A DNA stretch of 64,000 bases from Serripes groenlandicus. Lineage: Eukaryota > Mollusca > Bivalvia > Cardiida > Cardiidae. The position numbers were made by a program, and so were the translations under genes. The DNA lies in the NCBI GenBank assembly GCA_031761405.1, contig JASEVX010000006.1, positions 24,892,802 through 24,956,801 of the forward strand, given 5' to 3'. Each line of letters starts with the position of its first letter. Positions within the stretch are counted from its first letter, which is position 1. Shown piece by piece: positions 1 through 11,626 of the stretch. The notes beneath the pieces are model-generated. The model saw only the letters and a list, made by a program, of their open reading frames with translations. It was not told the DNA's origin and did not search any database.

Positions 1-149
1 ACTTTTTTTTTTTTTAAATGTATGATTTATTGCATGAACATACATGTGATGAGACATATATTACAAATTTCAAATTAAATGCAGATGATAAGCAATCAAT
101 GACCTGTCTGTCATCTGTCTGCCACAGCTTCCATTTGTTATCATGTCTT

Positions 150-912
150 CCTGCGGATATACATTAATTCCTATACTCACATTTATTAGTTAAATATATT
201 TTTATTTCAAGGACGGAAATACATACGATCCTAGAATCACCTTTATTAGTTGAACATATATTTGTTTCAAGGTCGGATATCGCCAGTAACCATTAATGCT
301 CATTATTTGTTTTATCTTTATGTCAAGGGCGGATATACACAAGTTACCATTGACTCTCATTAGTTGCACATATCTTACTTTCAATGGCGGATAAACACAA
401 GTTACCATTAATGCTCATTAGTTACCATTAATGCTCATTAGTTACTATTAATGCCGATTAGTTGTACATATCTTTATCTCAAGGGCTGATATTCACAAGT
501 TACCATTAATGCACATTAGTTGTACATATCTGTATGTCAATGGCGGATACACACAAGTTACCATTAATGCTCAGTATTTGTCTATATCTTTATTCAAGGG
601 CGGATACATGTATACACAAGTTACACTTAACACTCATTAGCTGTACATATCTTTTTGTCAAGGGCGGATATACACAAGTTACCATTAATGCCGATTAGTT
701 GTACTTCTCTTTATTTCAAAGGCGGGTATACACAAGTTACCATTAATGTTTATTAGTTGTACTTATTTTTATTTCAAGGTCGGATATACATTTGTTCCTA
801 GAAACACTCAGTATGTGTACACATCTTTATTTCAAGGGCGGATATACACACGTTATCAATACTGCTCATTAGTTGTACATATCTTTATTTAAACGGCGGA
901 TATACACAAGTT
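150..912 (+). repeat. ~58-bp minisatellite, left part (copy A intron 2)
   Basis: About 13 degenerate direct repeats built on GGCGGATATACACAAGTTAC, then CATTAATGCTCATTAGTTG, then TACATATCTTTATTTCAAG. The same array stands immediately upstream of exon 3 in copies B, C and D. Here it is cut off at 912 by an inserted element and resumes at 4176. Confidence 0.9.
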
Positions 913-1919
913 CACTCCTCCACACATCCCCGAGAAATAGGATTTTTTCAACTTTTGGTCCAATCTTAAATACTGTTATAATAGGCCCATAAAATTAGAT
1001 ACGGTGTCTGTCGCACAGCAGGTCATGATTTATTACCCAAGCAAACTAGTGTCTCTAGTCATTGCTGGTTTAACCTGAGTAACTGTGTGAAGAGATATCT
1101 TTCATTATTTTTCTGGTAGAAATACAACAAAATGTTCTAGTATCCATATATTTGTAATATTTGTAATTAAAATATATACATTCTTAATTAGAGTAGATTT
1201 ACTCAATTGTAATAAAGTAAAATATTTGTCTGAAACAACAACCTATGCATTGATAAATTTATACTGTAAATGCTTGGTTATAGATACATTGTAGTCCTTC
1301 ATGATACAGATGACTTTTTATACATTTGCTGCAGACAAATTTTGAAATAACTATAAAAATAGATGAAATTGCTTATAACGATCACTTTCTACTTTTTTTT
1401 CCAAAAACTTGCTCTCGCAAAAGCAACCTAGCAATTTGCAACCAGAAATCAACATGCATATATACAGGAAGTTCAATATGTCTTTTAATTATTCACAGAG
1501 TATTTCAATTAACTTCTTACAGATATTGTCCATTTGGATCAAATTACTAAAATGCATTGGTAGGTATTTATACAAAACAGACGAATTTTTGTTAAAAAAC
1601 GTTTAAAAAGGTATTGGGTGAACTTTTGAAGAGCAGAGATGGATTTTGCTGTATTAGCTGATACACCCAAGTTTTGAAATTATTATGGAGAAAGAAGAGA
1701 AATAATTTCAATTCTATTAAAAGTGTCCTTTTATAGTCTTCTACAAAATTGATCTTTCAGTTCATATTTTTCAAAGCAGACGACTCTAAATAATAGTTAA
1801 AGAAATTGTATGTATGATTTTGAAGCCCTATGCAGCAGAATTTTTTTGAAATCACTATGGAAAAAGGAACGAATTTCTCCTCACACAACATTGTTTACTC
1901 TTACAAACATATGCTTTAA

Positions 1920-2174
1920 CCCTTTCCCTTATAGTTATACAACGAATCTGCAGCAGACCGCTTTGAAAATATATGTTGACAATTGCAGCAAAACTCTAAA
2001 TAGGAACGTATAACTATTGAATATATTTGAAAACTTGGTGGCAAATGGAGAAATTGCTCATCATATATTTTGTCAAAAACTAGAAAATCTCTATAATTGA
2101 ATGGATAACCTATGATTAAAAGTAAAAGCCATCTGCTGCAGAGGCGTCAGAAAGCGTCCATATGAGGGAAAGGG
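1920..2174. mobile_element. piggyBac-type MITE (TTAA-flanked)
   Basis: The element is bounded by TTAA at 1916-1919 and 2175-2178. Its inverted ends are CCCTTTCCCT and AGGGAAAGGG. Subterminal CTGCAGCAGA and TCTGCTGCAGA motifs face each other. TTAA target duplication and CCC-starting termini are hallmarks of piggyBac-superfamily elements. It has no coding capacity. Confidence 0.75.
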
Positions 2175-3619
2175 TTAAATGGTCGCAAATAGAGGGCGGT
2201 CATACACAAATTCAAAGGGATAGGGTTAGCAGTTACATTGGAGTAAGGAAGCATCTATCTTCAACTTTATTAACTTTCCTTTTTCGCCCAGGTATATTTC
2301 AGATTCATTGTATGTGTTAACATATATATATATATATAGGTGTTTATTGTGATAAATATTGCTGTCATATAAAAGGTATCTACCAGCATTTCATTCTGCA
2401 TCCAAGCAGACGCAGGGGTTTATTTATAAGTTTCGGGATTCTAAGTCCTCTAGAAACTTCCCCCCGAATCTCACCCATACTAATTTGCCAACTTAAAGAC
2501 GTTTTCCACAACATGTACAGACCAAAAGGCGTGGTCTAAATATATTATGCATCAAAAACAGTCAGAACTGCTGTTGCAATTTAAACATACAAATATTTTT
2601 GGAAATTAAAGCTTAAAATAGGGATTTTCAGATGTAGTGGTTGAGCTTATATACAGTTTATGCTTGCATGTGAGAAATACCTTACAGACTAAGAATGTAT
2701 TCCGCATTTGTCTTAACCATAACACATAGTAAGTAATTAAACTAAGAATACTTAGCTAATTTCAAAATTTGAACATCATAAAATGATTGTATTACAAGAA
2801 ATTATAACAATGCATTTTTTTTTTAAATAAACAGAAGAAATTCTTAAAAGAGGTTTAGCAATGACATTATTGTTTCAATTCTTTCATATAAGTTTCCTAT
2901 CAATAGAGCACAGTTTCAAGTTAAAACCAGGATTTTTCATGAACATTTAGAATTATTCTAAAATTATCCCAAATTGAAAGAAATAGTTTTAAAATCAACT
3001 TACCTGTTAAGAGTTGATAACAACTCCTGTTAAACTACATTCTTAAATTTGGTCTAGTCTTAGAATTGACAATCTGACCAAAAACAGTATCCTTATCTAG
3101 GTAATAAAATGCTTATGTTTTTGCCTCAAATGTGTTTATCTTATGAACGTCTCATTCTATTCTTACACTATGTTACGCATACCTTATGTAGATCTCTTAC
3201 CCGTAATGACTTAATTAGGTTCAAACTATTTTCTTTACATTAAAATCACATTCTTACAAAAATTTCTTTAAGTAACATGACATTAAATGTGTCTGCCAGT
3301 GGGAAAGGGTTAATATGTGAACGTAAATCTACTTAACTATTTCCCACTTGCAAACCAATGTTGACGTGTGTGCAGAAGATTAGTTACACAAGAATATTTG
3401 CTCATTATGAGAAATTTCTGTTTTTGTCATATTGTCTACAATTCTATTCAATAATTACTCTTACATTAATGGAAATTTTCCATATTTTTGCCAAGGCGTT
3501 TTCAAAGTCATCTGCTGCAAATTTGATGTGTATGGTAAAGCAATACTTGAAACAAACATGTGAGCTCTACGACTTCGTAGGCTGAACAAATTGTGCTGAA
3601 ATCATATATCCATTTTTAA

Positions 3620-3830
3620 CCCTTTCCCTCATATAGACGCTTTCTGATGCCTCTGGATAAGACAGCTTTTTGAAAAAATAGTGATAAAAGAAGAAATTGC
3701 ACAAAACAAGAAATTTCTCCTTTTGCCACAATGTTTTCCACTTTGAGTGATTCAAATATAGAGATTTTCTATATTTTGACAAAATATGTTTAAATGCGTC
3801 TACTGCAGAATTTTCGTATGAGGGAAATGG
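3620..3830. mobile_element. piggyBac-type MITE (TTAA-flanked)
   Basis: TTAA lies at 3616-3619 and 3831-3834. The inverted ends are CCCTTTCCCTCATA and TATGAGGGAAATGG. The interior holds a degenerate palindrome (AAATTGC..., ...AATTTCTCCTTTTGCCA) also found in many intronic relatives in this window. Length is 211 bp. Confidence 0.8.
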
Positions 3831-4175
3831 TTAAACAAATAATAGTCATAATGTAAACAAAATCTATTACATTTTATTAAGTCATCTTTACTTCTTTATA
3901 AGTGTTATTCAAAAGCTCCTAAAAGAAACAGCAATCACAAATATGACTTCGATTTTATATTACACTGAATGCAATGATAAAGCTACAGTGCAATGTTACT
4001 GCCAAACAATGCAAATGTTGTGATGGTGTCATGAATCGGACAGAGATAACTAATGGGGGACTGTAGCCCAGTAGGGAATCCCTGTTAATGGCAAATTAAT
4101 TAATACAGCTGATTACCAGGACTGATAAGCCATGACTAAAATTTGGACAAATTTCTGGGGACAAGTGGAGGACTG

Positions 4176-4335
4176 AGTTACAATTAATGGCGATTAGTTG
4201 TACATATCTTTATTTCAAGGGCGGATATACACAAGTTACCACTAACACACATTAGTTGTACCTATCTGTATCCAAGGGACGATATACATAAGTTCCTAGA
4301 AACACTTTTATTAGTTTTTATATTTTTATTTCAAG
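4176..4335 (+). repeat. ~58-bp minisatellite, right part, ending at exon 3 acceptor (copy A)
   Basis: This is the continuation of the array interrupted at 912, with about 2.7 units. The last unit (containing CCTAGAAACAC) runs directly into the acceptor TTTTTATTTCAAG of exon 3. Confidence 0.85.
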
Positions 4336-4429
4336 GTCAATTGTACTGCTGATGGAGGGTACCTTCTTCAAGTAGATTCAGAGGAGGAAAACCAAAACAT
4401 CGCTGAGCACTTTGAAGAAGACGATCCAG
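4336..4429 (+). CDS. C-type lectin copy A, exon 3
   Basis: This 94-nt exon (phase 0 in, phase 1 out) has acceptor TTTATTTCAAG and donor CCAG|GTAAAA. It encodes the first conserved CTLD cysteine and the GGYLLQVDSEEEN segment. The frame is open, and length and phases are identical to exon 3 of intact copies B and D. Exons 1 and 2 of this gene are outside the window, so integrity of the whole gene cannot be judged. Confidence 0.85.
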
Positions 4430-4845
4430 GTAAAACTTTCCGACACTCAAACGCATTTAAACACATATGTAGGAGACGACGTACATTAACATTGAGACAG
4501 AGAGAGAAATTGCTCATACTGAGCAACTTCTCCTTTTGCCAAAGTGTTTTCAATTGTATACAAAATTTAACTTTCGTTTATTGAAATTCGTTTGCTGCAG
4601 ATTTATTGATAATAAGAAATGATCAAGGTCCAATCGAACCTCTTTGACTCAACTTGTAAACTTGATTTAGAGCTCGAACTTCGTTCCTTAATAGTATAAG
4701 TTATTCCATTTGTATGGGAAAATATTGTGTTGGACGACTTCCTTTGCCAAAGTTTCGAGGGCAGAACAATGCCGGAGGAACGAGTTCAAACACATTATTT
4801 ACCCCTTATTCATGCATTTACCTTTTTATTGTATTTTTTTGTATT

Positions 4846-4948
4846 TGTATTATCTGTTTAAAAAGTTATTTTGAATTGTTTTGTTAAACTCACATTTTAT
4901 ATTATCTGTTTAAAAAGTTATTTTGAATTGTTTTGTTAAACTCACATT
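4846..4948 (+). repeat. Tandem duplication, 2 x ~50 bp
   Basis: The stretch TATCTGTTTAAAAAGTTATT and its continuation to AACTCACATTT occurs twice back to back with almost no divergence, so the duplication is recent. Confidence 0.85.
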
Positions 4949-5574
4949 TCTATTAATCGCGCAATCATTGTCGTTTCCAATGGTTGCTAGGAGCGTGGAA
5001 AATAAAAATGTCCGACGACGTTATGTTATGTTGTTTCGACTAGAAATATTAGGTCGTGGGCAAAACGATACCATGAAACGAATAGAATTAACTTATACAC
5101 CATACATGTTTCTTGTCATACAAAACATATTTATAAATGGATTAAAAAAGATCAAATCCGGTTACATTCTAATGATACCATCTAACGTGTATTGATTTTT
5201 CTAACTGTGGAATGCATTCAGACAATTGTGTATTAGCGTATTACGTATCATAATAGTTTTGTTCTTCGTAACGATTTAGATGCCTGTTTTTGACCACGTT
5301 GTATGTTCAGAAAAGCGAACATACATCTTCTGGCGGTTATGTTTTTTAACTAGATAGACCCCCACTTTCAAACTGATTACCAACCTCTAAAAACGGTATT
5401 CGTGCATAACCGGGTTAAACTAAAATTCTCAATAATTACTTATTGGAGTTACGCTGTTGGAAAGTCCACGTATGAAAACTGGCCATATTCGCATCTCCGT
5501 ATCAAACTACATCCACGCACTTTGTTTAGCCTTTGACTACTGGAACCGATTATCTGGAGCCTGTGCCACCATTC

Positions 5575-5700
5575 TAGAGTCAGGTCATTTTGCGGATCCT
5601 GAACATTTGATATAATTGGGTAAATTACCAGTACTACTGGTCCGTTGATCCTGACACCAGCCAGTCAGTCGTATTGCTAACCCCATATCCTTGAGCGCCA
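5575..5700 (-). mobile_element. SINE 3' fragment, antisense
   Basis: Read on the minus strand this contains a GACTGACTGGCTGGTGTCAG stretch and a GTACTGGTAA..TTACCCA stretch. Both also occur in the 3' half of the SINE at 53640-53915. Shorter antisense relatives lie near 45060-45110 and 63675-63725. Confidence 0.55.
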
Positions 5701-6774
5701 AGGAAAGCAGCCATTGCAACTTTTTTTTATATAATTTGCAACAGATAATTTTGAAAATATATATCGGATACGGAATACGATCAAGTAAACCAGATGAAAT
5801 AGGTGACACACTACTTGCATGTCAATTATTACAGAGTTAGTTTATTTTAGCTTCGAAAGCGAGCAATAGTGATTCCACATTTTCCATTCATTTTCCTACG
5901 CAATTACATACAGATTGTCACGAGCAAATACAATTCAATTCTATTAAATATCTTTATTTGCATAAACCATTTTACATATTCTTATTATTTCATACCTGTT
6001 TTTAGTCTTACGCTTCGAGAATATCAAATAAGTGGTAACACGCATCTTATCTAGTTAACCAGTTAGTATGTTACTTATCAAGTGAAATTCGCAAACCCTT
6101 ACTAGATAAATAGTTAAAGGCATACGCGGGATTTGCCACTGGGCATCACAGCTGCGCAACTTTGACGGGTGCCAGTGAATTCATTACCTGTATAATTTGG
6201 TGAATTCGTACTCTGGTATAAGTGAATTCGTAACCTATCGTAAATGTTTGTAATTTTTACATTTATATTGCAGGATTTGTGTTTACAAAATAGTTTTTAA
6301 TTTATTTTGATGTAATATTATTAATAAATAATTAAAAGGTTAAAGATTACGGCCATATAGTTGGCGGTTTTGTGATAATTAACGAAGTGTCAGTTGTTAA
6401 TTAGGTGTGAGATACACTACAGTTTAGTTTCAATGACAATGAGGCATGACCATAGAACATACAGTTTGTGTTAGTAGAGTAGTTTCACTTTTGTTTGAGT
6501 TGTGTGTTGATAACTTTCAAATGTGTGTGATCATCAGATGCCAAATCGATATGATGTGATATAACGGGTCAATAATTATGCAAGTTTTAATTATTTGTTA
6601 GTCTTTCAAAATTGAAATATTATTTGTTGTCATTCAAAATGCAGAAGTGGGGCGTGAGTTACACTTTATTAAATTCAAATTAATGTGTAAATTGTGTTAT
6701 TTCGATAATGAAAATATAGAAATGTATATATTCTTTTCTTTTTTCTGTCTTAACAGTTATACAAAGTATATACA

Positions 6775-6965
6775 AGAGGACTAAACGTAAAGAGCAGCAG
6801 CGATACATGGCTTTGTATTTTCTGCTCGAAGCGTAGAAACATTGACATCTCTCTCGACCTGCGTCTCACGAGATATCAGTTTTTTAACGTTCCTCGTAGT
6901 ACAACACAAAACCAGGTAGCGCTTTTGCAACATAATATTCCCTACGTATTAACACAGCTATCATT
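6775..6965. mobile_element. Old copy of the foldback (hairpin) element before exon 4
   Basis: It shows the GCAGCGATACATGGCTTTG arm, the central ACATCTCTCTCGACCT..GTCTC motif and the returning arm TCGTAGTACAACACA..GCAACATAATATTCC. This matches the near-perfect copy at 19571-19733 but with decayed pairing. A copy sits just 5' of exon 4 in A, B, C and D. Confidence 0.65.
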
Positions 6966-7044
6966 TCTAGCCAGTTATAATCCAGATATACATGTATATT
7001 ACTATGATATTAGATCAATCAAATAAACTTCTATTGTATTTTAG

Positions 7045-7240
7045 GAATCTTCCGTGGCCGAGTTTTCAGCATCAGGGATTTGGAACCTCGCGTCAATGGT
7101 TCTATTTCCAGTCATGCCTTGGGCAAGGCACATTTCCAAGCCTAGTACTGGTTTGTTTACCCAGGCATCATGAATAAGTGATCCGTGTGCATGATATAAC
7201 TGACATAAGGTTGAAAACGGCCTCAAACCGAATAAAGCGA
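7045..7240 (+). mobile_element. tRNA-type SINE at the exon 4 acceptor of copy A
   Basis: It has an A-box-like start (CCGTGGCCGAG), a weak B-box region and a body (GGGCAAGGCACATTTCC, then CTAGTACTGGTTTGTTTACC) shared with the SINEs at 10074 and 25530. It is flanked by an imperfect ~16-19 bp duplication of the polypyrimidine tract (7029-7044 and 7241-7259). Confidence 0.7.
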
Positions 7241-7259
7241 TTCAATTTTTATTTGACAG

Positions 7260-7474
7260 CTGTATGGATTGGGTTGACGGACGAACAGGAAGAAGGTGTT
7301 TTCGAATGGGTGACGTATGACAGTCAAACTGGATACACTAACTGGAGGTCAGGCTCTGTGGGCGTCAACCGGCCGACCGAAAACTGTGGTGCTATCAATC
7401 CGAGAAACAACTTCTTATGGGAGGATAGAAACTGCTACGCTAAATATATTGTTGTCTGTGAATATGACATGTGA
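7260..7474 (+). CDS. C-type lectin copy A, exon 4 (C-terminal CTLD exon)
   Basis: This 215-nt terminal exon (phase 1 in) follows acceptor TTTGACAG and ends in TGA. It encodes a WIGL-type core (VWIGLTD), an NW motif, the WED calcium/ligand-loop motif (canonical WND) and three of the four conserved CTLD cysteines. It ends CEYDM like every paralog. The long-loop EPN or QPD sugar-specificity motif is replaced by VGVN. It is the most divergent intact exon 4 of the array (SQTGYTNW.., INPRNN). Exon 3 at 4336-4429 joins in frame. Confidence 0.9.
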
Positions 7475-7731
7475 CACTGAATATTATGAATAAGTCGTAC
7501 TACTTTAAGCAGCAATTTCTTATCTTGCTAACTGTTAATGACTATAAGATATAAGATATAAACAAGACATTGGAACCACGTATATAAATATCTTAGTGTG
7601 CATGTGTTTTCTTGGTGTACATTGTACGTTAATAACATATATTTTAGCAGAACCTATTCCATAAGTCTGTAAAAACTTGTCATCATGTATATGTATAGGT
7701 AATATATTAAAGTATTATACATACAATGAGC

Positions 7732-7737
7732 AATAAA
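7732..7737 (+). promoter_or_regulatory. AATAAA polyadenylation signal, copy A
   Basis: The canonical hexamer lies in the context GAGCAATAAAAGAA, about 258 bp after the stop codon. The same CAGCAATAAAAGAA context recurs after exon 4 of B and D. Confidence 0.75.
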
Positions 7738-7791
7738 AGAACATTGTTTGTTTGTTTTAGTGCCCCTTCACGTATTTCTTGCTTGCTCGCT

Positions 7792-8050
<259 letters not shown>

Positions 8051-8075
8051 GGGTAGAGGTTAATTTGTTCGGTTC

Positions 8076-9130
8076 AGTTACCTAACCAATCTCTGCCAAA
8101 GTATGACCTTGAGCTTTAAAATGTTGACGTTGAATGATGTCCCATGACCCAACAATACATCTGACACAATTTCAGAGAAATTCTAGGAGTGGTTGCTGAG
8201 ATATAACCAAGGTTAAGTTACCTATTCTAGGTCTAGTTCTGCCAAAGTATGACCTTGACCTTGAATGATGTTCCATGACCCAACATTACATCTGACACAA
8301 GTTTCAGAAAAATCCAGCAGGGGTTGCTGAGATATAACCAAGATTAAGTTACCTAACTAAGGTCAAGTTCTGGCAAATTATGACCTTGATGATTTTGACG
8401 TTGAATGATCCAACAATACATCTGATAAAGTTTCAGAACAATTACAGCAGGCGTTGCTGAGATATAACCAAGGTAAATTTTTGAGGTAAAGTTACCTAAC
8501 CAAGGTCAAGTTCTGCCAAATTATGACGATGACCTTGAGCATTTCGATGTTGAATGATGTCCCATGACCAAACAATACATCTGACAAAGTTTCAGAAAAA
8601 TTCCACCAGGCGTTGCTGAGATATAACAAAGGTTAAGTTTTGAGGTTGAGTTACCTAACCAAGGTCAAGTTCTGGCAATTTATGACCTTGACCTATATAA
8701 TTTTGACGTCGAATGATGTTCCATGACACAACAATACATCTGACATAGTTTCGTAAAAATTCCAGAAGGGGTTGCTGAGATATAACCAAGGTGAAGTTTT
8801 GAGGTTAAGTTACCTAACCAAGTTCGAGTTCTGCCAAATTATGACCTTGATCTTGAAGTTTTTTTAACGTTGAACGATGTCCCATGACCAAACAATACAT
8901 CTGACAAAGTTTCAGAAAAAATCCAGCAAGCGTTGCTGAGATATAACCAAGATTAATGTACCCAACCAAGGTCAAGTTCTGGCAAATTATATCCTTGACC
9001 TTTATAATTTTTACGTTGAATGATGTTCCATGACCCAACAATACATCTGACATAGTTTTAGAAAAATTCCAGCTAGGTTTGCTGTGATATAAGCAAGGTT
9101 ACTTTTTGAGGTTAAGTTACCTAACCAAGA
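8076..9130 (+). repeat. Tandem repeat, ~7 units of ~130-160 bp
   Basis: The recurring landmarks in order are GTTACCTAACCAAGGTCAAG, then TATGACCTTGA, then CCATGACCCAACAATACATC, then TTCAGAAAAATTCCAG and TTGCTGAGATATAACCAAGG. Units vary by small indels. No coding potential. It lies downstream of copy A's microsatellite and has no counterpart after the other copies. Confidence 0.92.
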
Positions 9131-9864
9131 TCCGCTCTTTTCTGAAGGTTATGTACTACTTAACGTGTCACTATCGTGTCACTATCATTTATAAAATGAG
9201 ACAGACTACACAAAGACATCAGTCCTTGGGAATCTCAACGTATAGAAACATTTATAAATACTATACGCAATATCAGATTGATTAATTAAACAATAGCCAA
9301 GACGTTTAGTCTATCGGGACAAAATTATTTCCTGGTAAGTAGAAATGCGTCACATAGGTCGCATAAATAAAAGTTGTTCGGAAATGACTGTCAGAGCGCA
9401 CAGAAAAAGATCCCAAAAGCTAAAAATACTTCAAAAATGATAAAAGTCCACCAAGTTAGTCATATTCAAAGTCTGCAAGTAAGAACTACAAACATACTAT
9501 GAATATATACAAACAAACAAAAACACATGCTACAGAGCGATTTCCGTGCGCTCCATAAAAACGAAACGAAAACAAACCCTGGAAATTGATAAATAGTATA
9601 AAAGGTAAAACTAAAATTGACGAACCGAATATAAAGAAATTCTATGATCACTTCAAAGAAATAAAAATTAATCATAGTAGTTTTGATGACATTAATTAAG
9701 AAGATGATTTTGAACCCCACCTTCAACTTAACGCTCTCTTTGCTCAGAACGAAAGTCTTAGTTCAGCTATGAAAGCGAAAGTAATATATTAACATTAAAA
9801 GACATTGACCAATTAAAGGTCTACAAGTCCGGCGGATGGCATTGTCAATGAATATATTAAAAAT

Positions 9865-10050
9865 GAGCCCTGCCGCGAGAAAACCAACATTATGACCTCT
9901 CCGTAATGTATTGATCCAGATCAGCTTGCGCAGAAAATCTACAGGAGGCGAAAAGTGTCTGTCAGGGTAAGTCTGTGCGGCATGCTTAGGCTGATCCTGG
10001 TCGATACTTTACGCAGAGTCCACAATGTTGGTTTTCTCGCGGGAGGGCTC
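9865..10050. mobile_element. Foldback MITE (GAGCCCT..CGCGAGAAAACC family)
   Basis: Inverted ends are GAGCCCTGCCGCGAGAAAAC at the left and its near reverse complement GTTTTCTCGCGGGAGGGCTC at the right. The interior has a second inverted pair (TGATCCAGATCAGC against GCTGATCCTGGTCGA). From memory this family is widespread in clam genomes. It splits the LINE remnant just after the NEYIKN segment. Confidence 0.85.
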
Positions 10051-10073
10051 AAGTACTGAACACATATATAATG

Positions 10074-10205
10074 GGGCAAGGCACATTTTCTAGCCTAGTA
10101 CTGGTTTGTTTACCCAGGGATCATGAATAATTAAATTTAATTGCGCGCGCTAAATGACGTTAGCTGTCGATGCGCCATAAAACAATATACATTCATTCAT
10201 TCATT
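10074..10205 (+). mobile_element. 5'-truncated SINE with 12-bp TSD
   Basis: The SINE body (GGGCAAGGCACATTTTC, CTAGTACTGGTTTGTTTACC) ends in a (CATT)n tail. It is flanked by perfect direct repeats ACATATATAATG at 10062-10073 and 10206-10217. Removing it and one repeat restores the LINE reading frame across the site. Confidence 0.9.
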
Positions 10206-10362
10206 ACATATATAATGATTCCTCATTATCTTAACAGTTTTAATAACATTCTAGACACAGACATTTTACCTGAATCGTGGTTAAAATGCTATAAGAAAGG
10301 TGATTTAGACATCTCAAACTATAGCGCAATCACAATGTTAAGTTGCTTGTCTAAATTGTTTA

Positions 10363-11034
10363 TGCCCCAGTCATAGTGTCACGTTTTGGCCACAACGTTT
10401 AGTTACGTTGGGAAACGTGGTTACAACGTGAGCAAACGTAGCACAACGTGGCTAAAACGTGATAAAACATGACAAAACTTGATCAAACGTTACAAAACGT
10501 GAACATGTTTTTTGACATGGTCAAAATTCGTTCACGTTTCCCCTCAACGTATTAAAACGGGGCGAGAACGTGGTACAGCGAAGTATAACGACGTAGACAC
10601 GTAGCAAAACACGTAATAGAACGTTAACATAGCGTTTTCCGCCAGTTGATACGTTCTGTTGCGGTTGCTGACACGTTGTGCTACGCTATGCTACGTTGTG
10701 GCCGCGTTGCTACCACGTCCCTTGTGCCGTGTTATGTCACGCTGCGTCACGCTATGATACATTGTAAGAGGACAAACGAAGCACATCGTGGAACAACGTA
10801 GCGACAACGAGGTGACAGCGTGATGGCAGCGAGACATAACCCAATTTTGATATTCGTTGTTACTTTTAAATTGTGTCACAATAGGAATATAACGAGGCGA
10901 CAGCGTGGATAGCACTTTGCTATGACGTGGCAATAACATGGCACATCGTGGCACCCCGCTGAAATTTGCTAAATCGTAGGTGTCAGAAACGGGGCACAAC
11001 GGCGAGGCCAAAACGTGACATTATGACTGGGGCA
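10363..11034. mobile_element. 672-bp ACGT-rich MITE, Harbinger-like TTA target
   Basis: The ends TGCCCCAGTCATA..GTCACGTTTTGGCC are inverted repeats matching at 28 of 29 positions. TTA abuts both ends (10360-10362 and 11035-11037), as in PIF/Harbinger-type elements. The interior is packed with degenerate AACGTGGCAC-like words. Excision restores the LINE frame (..LSCLSKLF joined to IRILNTKIA..). The minus-strand reading frame inside it is not a gene. Confidence 0.88.
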
Positions 11035-11626
11035 TTATCCGCATACTGAATACGAAAATTGCTATATTCTTAAAGGAATCTGATTTATTAAATTAGAATC
11101 AAGCCGGATTTAGGGTCGGACACTCGTTAAGAAATCGTCAAGAGATCAAAGAAAATTCATAGATTTTAAGCAGCTTTTTTAACTGACTTATCGTTATTGA
11201 CTGATGACTTATTGGTTATCGCAAAAGTTACTCACACCTTCCTTCAATGAAAGTGTTATGTAGGATCATATACAATATGTATTATAACATCAAATCCAGT
11301 ATCTTTGTAAATGAGCAATCGTAAAACCTTTCTTATTGCGGACATGGACTTCGCTAAGGTGAAATAAGGTGTTGTTCACGTTATTTCTAGAAGATTTACA
11401 ACAATTCCTGGTGTTTTCAGGTACACATGGAATAGATCTACACATTGGCCCAGTCCAACAATGACTTTAACTACTCATGATCGTTTTGGAACAGACTCTT
11501 AACTGGTCCAACATCTAATTGTCAGCTCAAATCTATAGTTTTATGATATTTATACATGCAAATGGACTCAGTACATAAATTCAATTTTCAGTGAAATTGG
11601 TCGACCATATATCTTCGGCCTAATCA

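Larger units (their letters stand above)
913..4175. mobile_element. 3.26 kb DNA-transposon-like insertion with TIRs and 4-bp TSD
   Basis: The element interrupts a minisatellite unit. The left end begins CACTCCTCCAC and continues TCCCC..AGAAAT. The right end, read in reverse complement, begins CAGTCCTCCAC and continues TCCCC.AGAAAT. AGTT directly abuts both ends (909-912 and 4176-4179), and joining the flanks restores a normal repeat unit. No ORF longer than about 75 codons that looks like a transposase is present, so this is a non-autonomous or internally eroded copy. It carries two nested piggyBac-type MITEs. Superfamily is not assignable by eye. Confidence 0.75.
1..4335. other. Intron 2 of lectin copy A (left part off-window)
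   Basis: This stretch precedes exon 3 of copy A and aligns with the 3' half of intron 2 in copies B, C and D. The block at about 80-165 (a 'gataagcaatcaat' stretch followed by a tcttcctgcgga motif) also precedes the minisatellite in the other copies. Exons 1 and 2 of copy A should lie to the left of the window. The interval holds a minisatellite split by a 3.26 kb insertion. I see no protein-coding sequence in it. Confidence 0.7.
4430..7259. other. Intron 3 of lectin copy A
   Basis: At 2,830 bp this is the longest intron 3 of the array. It contains a ~50-bp tandem duplication (4846-4948), an antisense SINE fragment (about 5575-5700), three short 'gtgaattcgta' repeats near 6175-6240, an old foldback element (6775-6965) and a SINE next to the acceptor (7045-7240). 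The small reading frames here resemble nothing I recognise. Confidence 0.6.
9580..11400 (+). pseudogene. Non-LTR retrotransposon (LINE) reverse-transcriptase remnant
   Basis: With frameshifts and stops, the translated pieces follow the order of a LINE RT. They are DGIVNEYIKN (about 9838-9864), FNNILDTDILPESW followed by YKKGD..ISNYSAITMLSCL (10230-10362), NQAGFRVGHS (about 11096-11125), and a YNMYYNIKSSIFVNEQS stretch (about 11260-11320). Three other elements are nested inside it (9865-10050, 10074-10205, 10363-11034). Upstream sequence from about 9360 has weaker LINE-like coding. It resembles CR1/L2/jockey-type elements; the clade is uncertain. Confidence 0.8.

Noticed and set aside
4923..5195. 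90-codon frame with a hydrophobic start
   Set aside because: No ATG at the apparent start, overlaps a local tandem duplication and sits in intron 3 of copy A; no recognised domain or splice partner.
10691..11011. 106-codon minus-strand frame
   Set aside because: Lies wholly inside the ACGT-rich MITE; no recognisable domain.
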